Shown piece by piece: positions 46,701 through 55,311 of a stretch of DNA of 64,000 bases. Source of the stretch: Micromonospora sp. ATCC 39149. GTDB lineage: Bacteria > Actinomycetota > Actinomycetes > Mycobacteriales > Micromonosporaceae. The stretch covers positions 5,872,478-5,936,477 of the forward strand of contig NZ_GG657738.1 in assembly GCF_000158815.1 (NCBI RefSeq), read 5' to 3'. Position 1 is the first letter of the stretch; the number at the start of each line of letters is the position of its first letter. Under the pieces are notes generated by a model that worked only from the letters and a program-made list of their open reading frames with translations, had not been told where the DNA came from and ran no database searches. The translations under genes were made by a program, and so were the position numbers.

Positions 46701-47774
46701 ACCCGTCAACATCCCCGCGAGCAGCTTCAGGCTCATCTCGTGGGCCTGGTGTAGATCGTCCAGAACGATGACCAGTGGGCCATCCGCGGAAACCTCCGTG
46801 ATCAGCCGCCGTACCGCTGAGCACAAACGCCGGTGAGCCTGGGTGGCGGACAAGTGCTCCGCGGTGCAGGGATCACCAAGCACCGGCGCCAACGCCGGCG
46901 CCAGCTCGACGAGCAGATCCGCGCCCGGGCCGACCCGGGCGGCCAGCCGGGTTCGCCACGCGGCCAACCGCTCAGCCGACTCTTCTTGCAGCTGCGAGGC
47001 CAGCTGGGTCAACGCGGAAGCCAGCCGGGCGTACGGCACATGCCGTGCGCTCGCGTCGAAGCGCGCAACCAGTACCCGCCCGCCGGAGCGTGCGACCCGC
47101 GCGCTGAACTCGGCTAGCAGCGCCGACTTGCCCACGCCCGGCTCACCCGCGAGGCACGCCAGCCCGGGCCGAGCCTCGTTCACCACTCGCCGGAAAATAG
47201 CGTGGAGCCTGGCCAGCGTCTGCTCCCGCCCGTGGAGCGCCACGCTGAAGCGCAGCCGGCGCGAGTCATCGCGACGGCCCAGGGCGAAATGCGTGAGACG
47301 GCCGCTGCGTCTCCACTGCGCCCGGCACCGCTGCAGATCAGCGGCGGCGCCACGCGCCGTCTGGTAACGACGGGCGGGATCGGCCTCCAGCAACCGTCCA
47401 AGGACAGCCACGACCGGCCCCGGCACTCCCGGCAACGACTCATCGGACAGGATTGGCGACCACCCCGCAGGAGGCCCCGCGGCGCTGCCACGCTGCGGCA
47501 ACGCACCGCCGAACAACTCGTACAGCACCAGCCCGAGGCAGTAAAGATCACAGCGCTCATCAACGCCGCCCAAGCCCCACGGCGCCTGTTCCGGCGCCGC
47601 CCACCCACGCGCCGCCCCAGCCTCTACGGGCCGTAGCAGCAACCTACCTGGACGGTGATCTTCCACAAATGCCGCCGGACAAACGCGCCCGTGCGGCAGA
47701 CCCTCCCGCTCATGCCACCCGGCCAACTCCCCAGCCATGCCAACGGCAACAGTCAGCAGCCTCCCGATGTCCAC
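43779..47774 (-). CDS. Pseudokinase-AAA ATPase-TPR-GAF signalling protein
   Basis: 1331 residues. Residues 1-160 match only the C-lobe of a Ser/Thr kinase ('LPHGRVCPAAFV' in place of HRDLKPxN, 'APEQAPWGLGGVDERCDLY'). The N-lobe and catalytic Asp are missing, so it should be catalytically dead. A STAND/AAA ATPase follows with Walker A 'LAGEPGVGKSALL' (about 208-220) and Walker B 'LVIVLDDLHQAHE' (about 334). Helical TPR-like repeats fill about 480-1140, and a GAF domain ('DTLDLFTILDAIQAIHSELE' to 'LCAPILHRDELVAVLYLEHR') ends the protein. Related proteins carry a full kinase in front and a histidine kinase or GGDEF behind. Here both output domains are absent. The IS3 remnant ends 130 bases past its stop. 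Confidence 0.8.
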   Translation of the reverse strand: MDIGRLLTVAVGMAGELAGWHEREGLPHGRVCPAAFVEDHRPGRLLLRPVEAGAARGWAAPEQAPWGLGGVDERCDLYCLGLVLYELFGGALPQRGSAAGPPAGWSPILSDESLPGVPGPVVAVLGRLLEADPARRYQTARGAAADLQRCRAQWRRSGRLTHFALGRRDDSRRLRFSVALHGREQTLARLHAIFRRVVNEARPGLACLAGEPGVGKSALLAEFSARVARSGGRVLVARFDASARHVPYARLASALTQLASQLQEESAERLAAWRTRLAARVGPGADLLVELAPALAPVLGDPCTAEHLSATQAHRRLCSAVRRLITEVSADGPLVIVLDDLHQAHEMSLKLLAGMLTGMDSGPVLLVAAYQPRAAKNLGLTTTLSALGGRGTTVVLRPLPDTAVRGLLAEMLQTTAPSVTPLTQVIGAATRSNPLAIIQLMQELHDRRALLFEPHIAAWTCDFEAVFGSARPGDLRRLISLRIAALPAPLSRLLGVAALLGEQFDAQVLAAAVGKPVERVQRSLRRTLGRQLLRREGGATTYRWIHEQVRQAALRLLRKEQVPVLRLAVGRAMLANPQERAYPFDVVEHLNAGRHLIVERAERVQLASLNLTAGRIAKRRGAAVPARRYFHAGLAALPTDGWSRCNDLAVALHVAAAEAEHLAGEQDNARRLLDTAMTHAEVDLSQVDVLALHANLPKLSGDWDADAEPALRALRLLGVNAPDDPAEWRPAAAAALRALRDHLAETDLHALTTIPAMTDRRALAAANLIATLLPSAQARDPAWFTLLAAKGVALTLENGCAPASTVTFAFATLVLADHDHLDQAALCMDTTLRLMDRVPASPYGVHAKAALAHALPAWYRSSEFATGLLHQAYQDAIEHGELKQVRVNLILHHMYLFAAGTALDIVAEQVGAAWRLLAEHGGDDLKAAMGNRIMDRLVSRLRNTKPEPVPETATEAQLAALCRKGELGYASSVFLTRMLAAAYILGDHAEALELVETAQRIEPAGPGRFNVADRTFFHALTLTALYHTASPAQQRAWSITLDELQAALGDWATAGPRVFGWQALLVAAERARLAGHVDQAVGRYTRAIGTAREHGTVHGEAIAAELGGRYALARGQADVAAAYLRRARICYQQWGADAKVNHIDELLSTLATPATIHLHDTLDLFTILDAIQAIHSELEIDSLLTTILDAAIHHVGAQYGALTLPSLDPSTSVTVLRQTATGPTTAAEKTPKALMLHIGNSRSTAVGSYQEAFALAADPYLAQHQPASLLCAPILHRDELVAVLYLEHRHTSDLFTPPTRQLLHTLCVHAGIAIRNANRFAHLNDLTTATT

Positions 47775-48033
47775 AACCTCTCAACGACCCCGCCATCCGA
47801 AAGATCTTCGACATTCACTAATCGCCCATTCCCTCAAAACAGGACAAAGAATCTCGAAAGACGACTGAACGTGCAAACCGAGAGGCCCGGCGTCCGCTTT
47901 GGCGAGCGCAAACACACGCCGTGGTGAGCACCGCGAACACCACCACGCACTCGGCCGCTTCGAGACCGGGCACGTCGGCAGGGCCGGTCAGGTGCGGGGC
48001 GATCGGGCCCGCACCTGACGGAAGTGGTGCAGC

Positions 48034-49203
48034 TCAGACACCGAAGGCCGCCGCGTAGCGGATGGTTCCGCGCGGGACAGGGCGAGCGGGGTCGAATACC
48101 AGCGCCATCATGTTCTCGTCCGGCACGTCGAACGGCGGCCGGATCCCGTACCCGGAGGCGGGCGTGAAGCCGAACCGGGGGTAGTAGGGCGCGTGGCCGA
48201 GGACGAGGACGAGGTTCTCATCCGCCGCCCGGGCGGCGTCGAGAGCGGCGCGAATCGCCGCCGATCCGGCGCCCGTGCGCTGCTGTTCGGGTAGCACCGA
48301 GCACGGACCGAGGGCCAGGGCCGGTACGCCGTCCACGTGGCATCGGGTCAGCAGGGCGAAGCCGGCGGGGGCGCCGTTGGGGTCCTCGGCGATCCACGAG
48401 GACCACGGCAGCCACGCCTGCCGGTCCTCCCGCAGCGCGTCTACCAGGTCGGCCTCGAGCGGGCCGGGAAACGCGGACAGGTTGATCCGGCGGATCGCGG
48501 CGCGGTCGTCAGGCCCGGCTTCCAGGCGGGTGCGCCAGATGCGGGTGGTCATGGCGGGGTACGGCTCCTCGTGGGTGTGCGTTCTCGGCGATTGGGTGAC
48601 AGGGCGCAGGACGTACCCGGTGTAGCGGTAGTCGGTACCGTGACGGCGACGTAGGGGGATCTCTTCGCGCGTGGCGGTCACGGCCTCGGCCATTCCCGGC
48701 CGGGCGGGCGCAGTCTCGACGCGCTCGGTCAGCAGGGTGTAGTAGTCGTCGAACCAATCGTTGTCCGGTAGCTCATAGACGCCCTCTACGGTGTATCCGG
48801 CGGCTTCCGCCGCGGCGATGTTGGCGGCCCTGGTCCGCAGCGGGTAGTGACGGCCCCAGTACGTGCGGGCCGCGATGGAGGGGGTGTCGGTGCCCCATTC
48901 GCATTCGGTGACGACGAGCGCGCCGCTGGGAGCGAGCAGACGTCGCCCACTGGCCAGCGCGGTGTCGAATCCGATGTTGTAGACCGAACCCTCCGCCCAG
49001 ACCAGGTCGAAGCTGCGGTCGGGAAAGGGCAGATCGGCCATTGACAGCCGCGCGGTCGTGATGGAGGTGATTCGCCGCGCGGCGGCGACGGCCGCGAGTT
49101 CGTCAAGGAACGGCTGGTGCAGATCCACGGCGGCCACCTGTGCGCCGGCCTCCGCCGCCAGCAGCAGGGCGGCGGGTCCAGTGCCGCAGCCGAGGTCGAG
49201 CAC
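48034..49203 (-). CDS. Methyltransferase-GNAT acetyltransferase fusion, 5' truncated
   Basis: Residues 1-190 form a class I SAM methyltransferase: motif I 'MLDLGCGTGPAALLLAAEAG', 'VAAVDLHQPFL' and 'FDLVWAEGSVYNIGFDTALA'. After a linker, 'MTTRIWRTRLEAGPDDRAAI' opens a GNAT domain with 'LGPCSVLPEQQRTGAGSAAI' (acetyl-CoA loop) and 'YYPRFGFTPASGYGI'. The methyltransferase similarity continues in frame upstream to 49306 ('IFALHNGLPRQGPGSETTTR'), where a TAG ends it and no start codon exists, so the 5' end is lost at a junction. The GNAT part may formerly have been a separate gene. Confidence 0.75.
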   Translation of the reverse strand: MLDLGCGTGPAALLLAAEAGAQVAAVDLHQPFLDELAAVAAARRITSITTARLSMADLPFPDRSFDLVWAEGSVYNIGFDTALASGRRLLAPSGALVVTECEWGTDTPSIAARTYWGRHYPLRTRAANIAAAEAAGYTVEGVYELPDNDWFDDYYTLLTERVETAPARPGMAEAVTATREEIPLRRRHGTDYRYTGYVLRPVTQSPRTHTHEEPYPAMTTRIWRTRLEAGPDDRAAIRRINLSAFPGPLEADLVDALREDRQAWLPWSSWIAEDPNGAPAGFALLTRCHVDGVPALALGPCSVLPEQQRTGAGSAAIRAALDAARAADENLVLVLGHAPYYPRFGFTPASGYGIRPPFDVPDENMMALVFDPARPVPRGTIRYAAAFGV

Positions 49204-49330
49204 GCGGGGATGTTCGGGTAGCGGACCTGCCAGCGCCAGCAGGCGGCGGGTGGTCGTCTCCGAGCCCGGGCCCTGTCGGGGCAGACCGTTGTGCAGCGCG
49301 AAGATCTAGGCGATCGCTTCGCCCCGCACG

Positions 49331-49959
49331 GTGCCGGCCACGGTATGGCCGGGCGGCCACAACAAACCGAGAAGTAACATCGCTTACACCGATCCTAATG
49401 GGAACGTCCTTTCCGAACTGTCTCCGGCGCAACTGTTCTACTGCGGAGGATCCAATGGGTGCCTCAATGGTTGGTACCCCTCTGCGGCGTTCCAATATGC
49501 GGAGCGTGCTGGTGTCGTGCCCGAGTCGTGCTTCCCCTACACTCCAGGTGATCAGTTCTGTAATCTCTGTAATTACTGGCAGGACAGCTCACCATTATCA
49601 GCGGCTACTCCTGGGCTGGAGATCCTTCAATGATGAAGGCTTGGCTGACAACCGCCCCTCTCACCACATGCTTCACCATCTACGAAGACTTTCGTCACTA
49701 CACTGGTGGTGTCTACAAGCACAGGTGGGGCGGTCTGGACGGTGGTCACTGTGTCTGCGTCGTCGGCTACAGCGACCACGAACAAGCCTGGCTATGCAAG
49801 AACCAATGGGCCACAGGGTGGGGTCAGGTACCCAGGTTCGGCAATGAGGACGTTCAGCCATATCTTGAGCGAGGCTACTTCAAGATCGGTTATGGCGAAT
49901 GCGGCATCGACGCGACGATGTGGAAGGTCGATGGGTTCAGCCGCATCTATACTCAATAG
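49331..49959 (+). pseudogene. Papain-like (C1) cysteine protease, broken
   Basis: Two frames together give the C-terminal two-thirds of a C1A peptidase: 'ELSPAQLFYCGGSNGCLNGW' (disulfide region), then 'GGHCVCVVGYSDHEQAWLCK' with the catalytic His and 'NQWATGWG' with the catalytic Asn, ending 'RGYFKIGYGECGIDATMW'. The active-site Cys region is missing at the 5' junction (about 49306). A one-base frameshift lies near 49580-49600. Base composition is clearly less GC-rich than the surroundings, suggesting recent foreign origin. Confidence 0.75.
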
Positions 49960-50001
49960 TAGAGCATGTTCCTGGACCGGGCCGTCGAGATCCCTGCACC
50001 A

Positions 50002-50160
50002 CTACAGGTCGCGTAGAGCGGTGGCCCAGTTGGCGAGGGATTCCTCGCAGAAGGCGAGGTGCTCGGGGCCGTAGCCGCGTGGTCCGCATTCGATGACCAG
50101 GATCAAGCCGAGGACCGCCCGCAAGTACGCCCGAGCCGCCACCACTGAGGCGTTGATCGG
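50002..50160 (-). pseudogene. C-terminal fragment of an unrecognised gene
   Basis: The minus frame 'ARAYLRAVLGLILVIECGPR' followed by 'GYGPEHLAFCEESLANWATA' reads like a helical protein end and stops at 50002. Its upstream part is cut by ISL3-type sequence near 50160. I do not recognise the family. Confidence 0.4.
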
Positions 50161-50752
50161 CCCGAACGCCACCAGCCGTCCCAGCGTCCTGGCCCCGTTC
50201 CACACCCACCTACGGGAGCGCCTCATCGGCGGCGTCCACGACACGGCCGACCTGCACGCCGAGATCCTCGCCCGCGGCTACCAGGGCAACCTGCGCGCGC
50301 TGCGCGACTGGCTCACCATCAACCGCACCCGCCCCACCCCTGTGACCGTCCGGGTGCCGTCCGCGCGGCGGATCACCGCCTGGATCATGCGCCCCGGCCA
50401 CAAACTCACCGACGACGACCGCACCCATCTCGCCGACGCCCGCAGCCGCTGCCCGGACCTCGACACCGTCGCTGACCTCGCCCGCGGGTTCGCCGCGCTG
50501 GTCCGCCACCAAGGCACCGGACAACACCTCGACGTCTGGATCGACCGGGCCCGGCACGCCGGATACCCCGAACTGCGCGGCTTCGCCACCGGCCTGGCCA
50601 GCGACCGCGACGCGGTCCTCGCCGGCCTCACCCAGCCCTGGAGCTCAGGCCCGGTCGAAGGCCACGTCAACCGCATCAAGACCATCAAACGACAGATGTA
50701 CGGCCGCGCGGACCTCGACCTCCTCCGCAAACGCGTCCTCGCCCTGCCCTGA
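50160..50752 (+). pseudogene. ISL3-family transposase, C-terminal fragment
   Basis: The frame (open from 50093) contains 'RGYQGNLRALRDWLTINRTR', 'LADARSRCPDLDTVADLARG' and the end 'WSSGPVEGHVNRIKTIKRQM', continuing 'YGRADLDLLRKRVLALP', with the last catalytic Glu in PVEGH. The N-terminal zinc-finger/HTH part and first Asp region are missing. It differs from the ISL3 fragment at 37330. Confidence 0.85.
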
Positions 50753-50775
50753 GCTACCCCCAAGATCAATCACAG

Positions 50776-51093
50776 ATGCCTGAGCCCGCCATGGTCGACG
50801 CCACCGACAGCCGACCCGGCCTCGACCCGGACCGCGCCAGCTTCGCCACCGCCCTCCACACCGCCCGTGAGCAGGTCGTCCACGCCGCCGGCGTCATCGC
50901 CGACACCGTCATCGACCTGGTCGGCGTCATCGGGGAACACGTCTTGGTCAATCTGCTGCCCAAGCGCCGCATCCGCAGGAAAACTCGCATGATCAAACGC
51001 TCGAACTCCAAGTACCAAGCCCGCGGACCGAACATCGACCGCCGCACCTACAAAGCCACCACCAGCATCAACGTCATTACCAACGACCCTTGA
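50776..51093 (+). pseudogene. IS4-type transposase, C-terminal fragment
   Basis: 'DRASFATALHTAREQVVHAA' and 'SNSKYQARGPNIDRRTYKAT' are typical of the last part of actinobacterial IS4-like transposases. The DDE core is absent upstream, where the ISL3 fragment begins. Confidence 0.7.
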
Positions 51094-51411
51094 CCAACCA
51101 GCCACCGCCCTAACTGAACGGCGTTGGATCTAGATTGCCTAGATTGGTATCGGATCGGTGGGCGTCGACAGCATCTGGCTGACACGGGCCTCTGGACGAC
51201 CTGGCGGCGGCGGTTCACCGCCGCACCCGGGCCCGGCCCCGGCCCCGGCCGTGCCGCCCGATTCGCCCCCTCCGCTGCCGACGAGCCGGCCGCGACACAA
51301 ACGGAACCGGTACGGGTGCTCGACCTCCGGCGTCATGCCGCGTAGTTCCTGCACCTCATCCTGGCCCGGCGTCTCCGGCCAGGTCGCTGAGTGCGGCTGC
51401 ACACGCGGTCA

Positions 51412-51433
51412 GGTCCGACCCTTCGGTCGGACC
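51412..51433. terminator. Hairpin downstream of the protease gene
   Basis: A perfect 9-bp stem (ggtccgacc / ggtcggacc) with a cttc tetraloop, 165 bases past the protease stop on the minus strand. The remaining bases of 51094-51597 show no convincing gene; a Pro-rich frame at 51158-51670 looks like composition only. Confidence 0.55.
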
Positions 51434-51597
51434 TTCACCTTCACCAATCCCTACGGGTACGCGTTCATCGCCCACGACGGGCATGACCCGCTCGCACCAG
51501 GACGGCATCGGGGCGCGTCGAGGAACTCGCCCAGTTCACGCGTGACAAAGCCGATATCGCGGTCTTCCGGGTCGTGGTCACGACGGCCCCGGCCGGC

Positions 51598-53331
51598 TCA
51601 GACCCGCGCGGTGGCGACGTATAGCTGGTTCTTCGAGTCGCGGACGAACAGGTGCAGCTCGCTGTCGTAGACATTGACGGCTGGGGCGTCCTGAGTCAGG
51701 CCGACGGGCGACAGTGGGGTCCAGCGGTAGAAGTAGCTGAGGCCCGGATTCGTAGCGATGGTGTAGACCCGGTTGTCGCCACCGCGCGCGAAGATCCGCA
51801 CCTTGTCGTCGTAGCCGGCCACCCCGAGGGGGCTCCCGGTCCAGCCGTTGCCGTCCACCTGGACCCAGCCGAGCCAGCGGCCGTCCTTGTAGATGTTCCC
51901 GTAGATCCGGCCGTCGGTGGCGTGCACGACCAACTGCAGCGTGTCCCCGACCGTGGCGACGGCGGGCGCGTCGGGGGTCGATCCGTTGCCGGGCAGCACG
52001 CTCCAGCCGGACCAGCCGCTCGCGGTGTATACGTTCTCGGCCAGCTTGTCGTTGCCGGCCCGCACGATCAGATGCAGCGCGTCGCCGATGAGTGCTGCGG
52101 CCGGGGCGCTTGGGGTACTGCCGCCGCCGGGCACCTCGATCCAGCCGGACCACGCTGAACGGGTGGCCGTGTTGACGAAGAGTCGGCCGGAATTGTCGCG
52201 TACGAACAGGTAGAGGACGCCGTTGCGGACGGCGACGGCCGGGGCGCTCGGGGTGGTCCGGCCGCCAGGCACCACGGTCCAGGGCGACCAGTCGCTGCGG
52301 GCGCGGGTGGTGGTGACGATCTGGCCGTCGGCGCGACGGGCGAAGACCGACTCACCGCCGGCGAAGGTGGTCACTGCTGGGGTGGAGACGATCTGCTGTC
52401 CGCCGGGCAGCGGAGTCGCGCCCTGCCAATAGGTACGCAGGCTCAGGCCGAACTGCCGCAGGATCGGCCGGATCGGTTGGAAGTAGGAGCGGTCTTCCTC
52501 GTCGCCACAGTCGAAGTCCGTCAGGCTGCCGGAGAGCACGCCCTGTGCCTGGTCGCCGGAGACGAAGGGGCCGCCGGAGTCCCCGTTCTCGGCGCAGACG
52601 GAGGTTTCGGTCAGGCCGGTGACCGGCTTGTAGGAGCCGTCCGGGGCGGGATACGCCACGGTGACGTTCAGGGCCAGGATCTGCCCGCAATGCATGCCGG
52701 TTGTGAACCCGAAGCGGCAGACCGGGGCGTCCACGCCGGCCGGCTCGTCGCCATTGACCGGGCCGAGGGCGCGCACCTCGGCGGCCGGGCTCCAGGCGGG
52801 GTCCGTGAGCAGCCAGGCCATGTCCTGGTCCCCGCTAACGACGCCCGCCCAGGTGCCCAGCGGCTTACCCACCTGCGTGGTGAGCGGCTGACCTGGCAAC
52901 GCTGTGGCGCAGTGCCCGGCTGTGACGAAGCCGGCCCGGCCGGTGGAGTTCTGCGTCACGGCGAAGCCGAGCGTGCAGGCAGCCGGGCCCATCTCGAGGG
53001 CGCTGCCGGCCAACAGCCGCTCCGCCTGCTTCTCCGGCCGCCCGGCGGCCTCGACCAGCCGCAGCACTCCCGGCGCCACCCCGTTGGCCCGAGCGAACGC
53101 CCGCGCCCGCTCGGCACCGCCGGGCCGAACCCGGATGACCAGCGTCCCGGTGGCCGGGTCGGTGCGCCAGCTGCTCACCTCGGCGGGGATGTCCGCCGCG
53201 TGGTCCAGCCCCACCTTCATCCGGTCCAGCGTCGCGATGTCCGGTACGGACCGCGCCGTCGCTGGCGCGGCCACCAGCAGGACCGCCGCCAGACTCGACA
53301 CGCCGAGCACACCCGCCAGGATCCTTCTCAC
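51598..53331 (-). CDS. Secreted trypsin-like protease with beta-propeller-like repeats
   Basis: 577 residues from the GTG at 53331, behind gaggagg. The signal peptide is 'ILAGVLGVSSLAAVLLVAAP'. A pro-region with an alpha-lytic-protease-like domain follows, then the S1 protease: His in 'GFVTAGHCATAL', Asp in 'VSGDQDMAWLL', Ser in 'AENGDSGGPFVSGD'. The C-terminal 230 residues hold four to five repeats with 'TPSAPAVAV' and 'WSGWxxVPGGGST', a propeller or lectin-like binding module. It should cut proteins outside the cell, with the repeat domain binding polymer or glycan. It is complete and well expressed by codon use, unlike its broken neighbours. Confidence 0.88.
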   Translation of the reverse strand: MRRILAGVLGVSSLAAVLLVAAPATARSVPDIATLDRMKVGLDHAADIPAEVSSWRTDPATGTLVIRVRPGGAERARAFARANGVAPGVLRLVEAAGRPEKQAERLLAGSALEMGPAACTLGFAVTQNSTGRAGFVTAGHCATALPGQPLTTQVGKPLGTWAGVVSGDQDMAWLLTDPAWSPAAEVRALGPVNGDEPAGVDAPVCRFGFTTGMHCGQILALNVTVAYPAPDGSYKPVTGLTETSVCAENGDSGGPFVSGDQAQGVLSGSLTDFDCGDEEDRSYFQPIRPILRQFGLSLRTYWQGATPLPGGQQIVSTPAVTTFAGGESVFARRADGQIVTTTRARSDWSPWTVVPGGRTTPSAPAVAVRNGVLYLFVRDNSGRLFVNTATRSAWSGWIEVPGGGSTPSAPAAALIGDALHLIVRAGNDKLAENVYTASGWSGWSVLPGNGSTPDAPAVATVGDTLQLVVHATDGRIYGNIYKDGRWLGWVQVDGNGWTGSPLGVAGYDDKVRIFARGGDNRVYTIATNPGLSYFYRWTPLSPVGLTQDAPAVNVYDSELHLFVRDSKNQLYVATARV

Positions 53332-53516
53332 TTTCGCCTCCTCGTCGAAGACGCCAGGCTGGCGCCTGGCGTCTCGACAATGGAAGCCGTTCCGGCAGCA
53401 AGGCGTTACCGTCCTGTCGGGTTCTCGCCGAGTAGGGAATTTGTCGCCGTCTCCGTCGCCCACGGTCGGGCCGTCCACCCAACGGCCCTGATAGAAAGAG
53501 AGTGGTCGTGATTAAT

Positions 53517-53640
53517 TTATGCGAGCAGGATCCGTTGTCGTAGATGTACGAATTCGGCTGGGCCGTACATCTGGCCTTTCAGGACCTGACTTGGTGTTGG
53601 GCCTGCCCAGGAGGGCGGGCCAGGGTTACTCAGCGGCGGA
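53517..53640 (-). pseudogene. Degenerate ISL3 transposase end
   Basis: The last 40 residues of this frame ('SQVLKGQMYGPAEFVHLRQR' then ILLA) match the usual ISL3 C-terminus (xKRQMYGRAxxxLLRxRVLLA) with several changes. Nothing else of the element is readable. Confidence 0.6.
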
Positions 53641-53881
53641 GGCGGTTTGCCGGCGGCGCAGGGTCCGGATCCAGCCCTGCGCGGTGTGCCGGGGGACCTG
53701 GTAGTGGCGCCCGCGAGCACGCCGACGAGCACGAGCAGGTAGAGCCTGTGGGTGTGGTCGCGGCGGGAGCCGGCGACCGTGGAGACAGACATGACGGCCT
53801 CCAGTTCGCCGACCATCGCGGTGACCACGGTCAGGTCGGCCAGGTCCTGGCCGACGGGCAGCTCGGCGCGCAGCACCCCCG

Positions 53882-54286
<405 letters not shown>

Positions 54287-54572
54287 CCCTGCTCGGCTGG
54301 ATCGGTGGGCCGGCGACGCCGTCCCGGGTTGGCGTCATCGCCGGGTGGCTGCCGGCTGTCGTCGCCGGTGGCCAGCGCGGTATGACCGCAGAAAGTGCCC
54401 AGCTCGGCCGACTGCCACAGTCGGGAGCGAATCCCTGGGAAAGCGCTGCCAGCAGGGGGTCCCCGCAGGGCTACCTCGCGCGGCGATCCCACCTCGACGC
54501 GAATGCACGCTCAAATCGCTGACCGCCCCTGCCCAACCCAGGGCAGGACTCGATGCAGCCTAGCGGTCGGTG

Positions 54573-55311
54573 TCACCGGGTGCCGGCGGCTCCGTGTATT
54601 GGCGATCGAGTCGGGGTCGAGGCATAAGGGTCGGGGTCGCTCAGTTCCGGGCGCCAGTCGCTGAGCGACACCAGGCCGGGAGGCATCAGCGTCATATCGT
54701 CGAACAGCGCCATGATCTGCTCGTCGGTTCGGGCGGTGACTTCGGTGGCGGCCTGCGTCCGGAAGACGCCCTTCGCCGCGGACACGCTCGACTCGCCGAA
54801 GAGGTCGGTCACGGCTGTGCTTGCATGAGAGATGACCATGGCGCTGCCCGGCACGAGCCGATCCCGTATCGGTGCGACGACATCGGCGATGCGGTCGTCG
54901 GGGATCATGTGGAGCACCGCGCAGTAGAGCAGCGCCGTGGGCTGGTCCAGGTCGATCGTCGTGGCCAGGTCGCTGTCGGTGAGCGCGTCGAGGATCAGCT
55001 GTGGGCGGGTGAGGTCCGCCTGGATGGCGTGGCAGTGTGGGTTGCCGATCAGGATCTCGTTGGAGGCGACGACCGCCACAGGGTTGATGTCGACGTACAG
55101 CACTCGACTGTCGGGGGCAATCGACTGAGCGGTCTCGTGCACGTTGCCCTGGGTGGGGATACCCGGAGCCCAGGTCGAGGAACTGCCGGATTCCCGATTC
55201 GGCGAGCACACGTACCACGCGCTGCAGGAACAGCCGGTTTGACACAGCCATGTCGGCGGCTTGCGGAAGGGCCAGCAGGAGCTGTCGAGCGGCCTCGCGG
55301 TCGGCGGGGAA
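54573..55311 (-). pseudogene. SAM-dependent methyltransferase (DUF574 type), truncated and frameshifted
   Basis: 'FPADREAARQLLLALPQAAD' and 'VVRVLAESGIRQFLDLGSG' in one frame join 'TQGNVHETAQSIAPDSRVLY', 'PTALLYCAVLHMIPDDRIAD' and 'LMPPGLVSLSDWRPELSDPD' in another: the S-adenosyl methyltransferase (Methyltransf_19) family common in actinobacteria. The frame changes near 55160 (gggatacccgg). The N-terminal 25 or so residues are cut off by the IS3 element at 55312. Confidence 0.82.

Noticed and set aside
51158..51670. Pro-rich plus-strand frame
   Set aside because: Built from gcccggccc repeats and overlapping the protease end; no start signal or domain.
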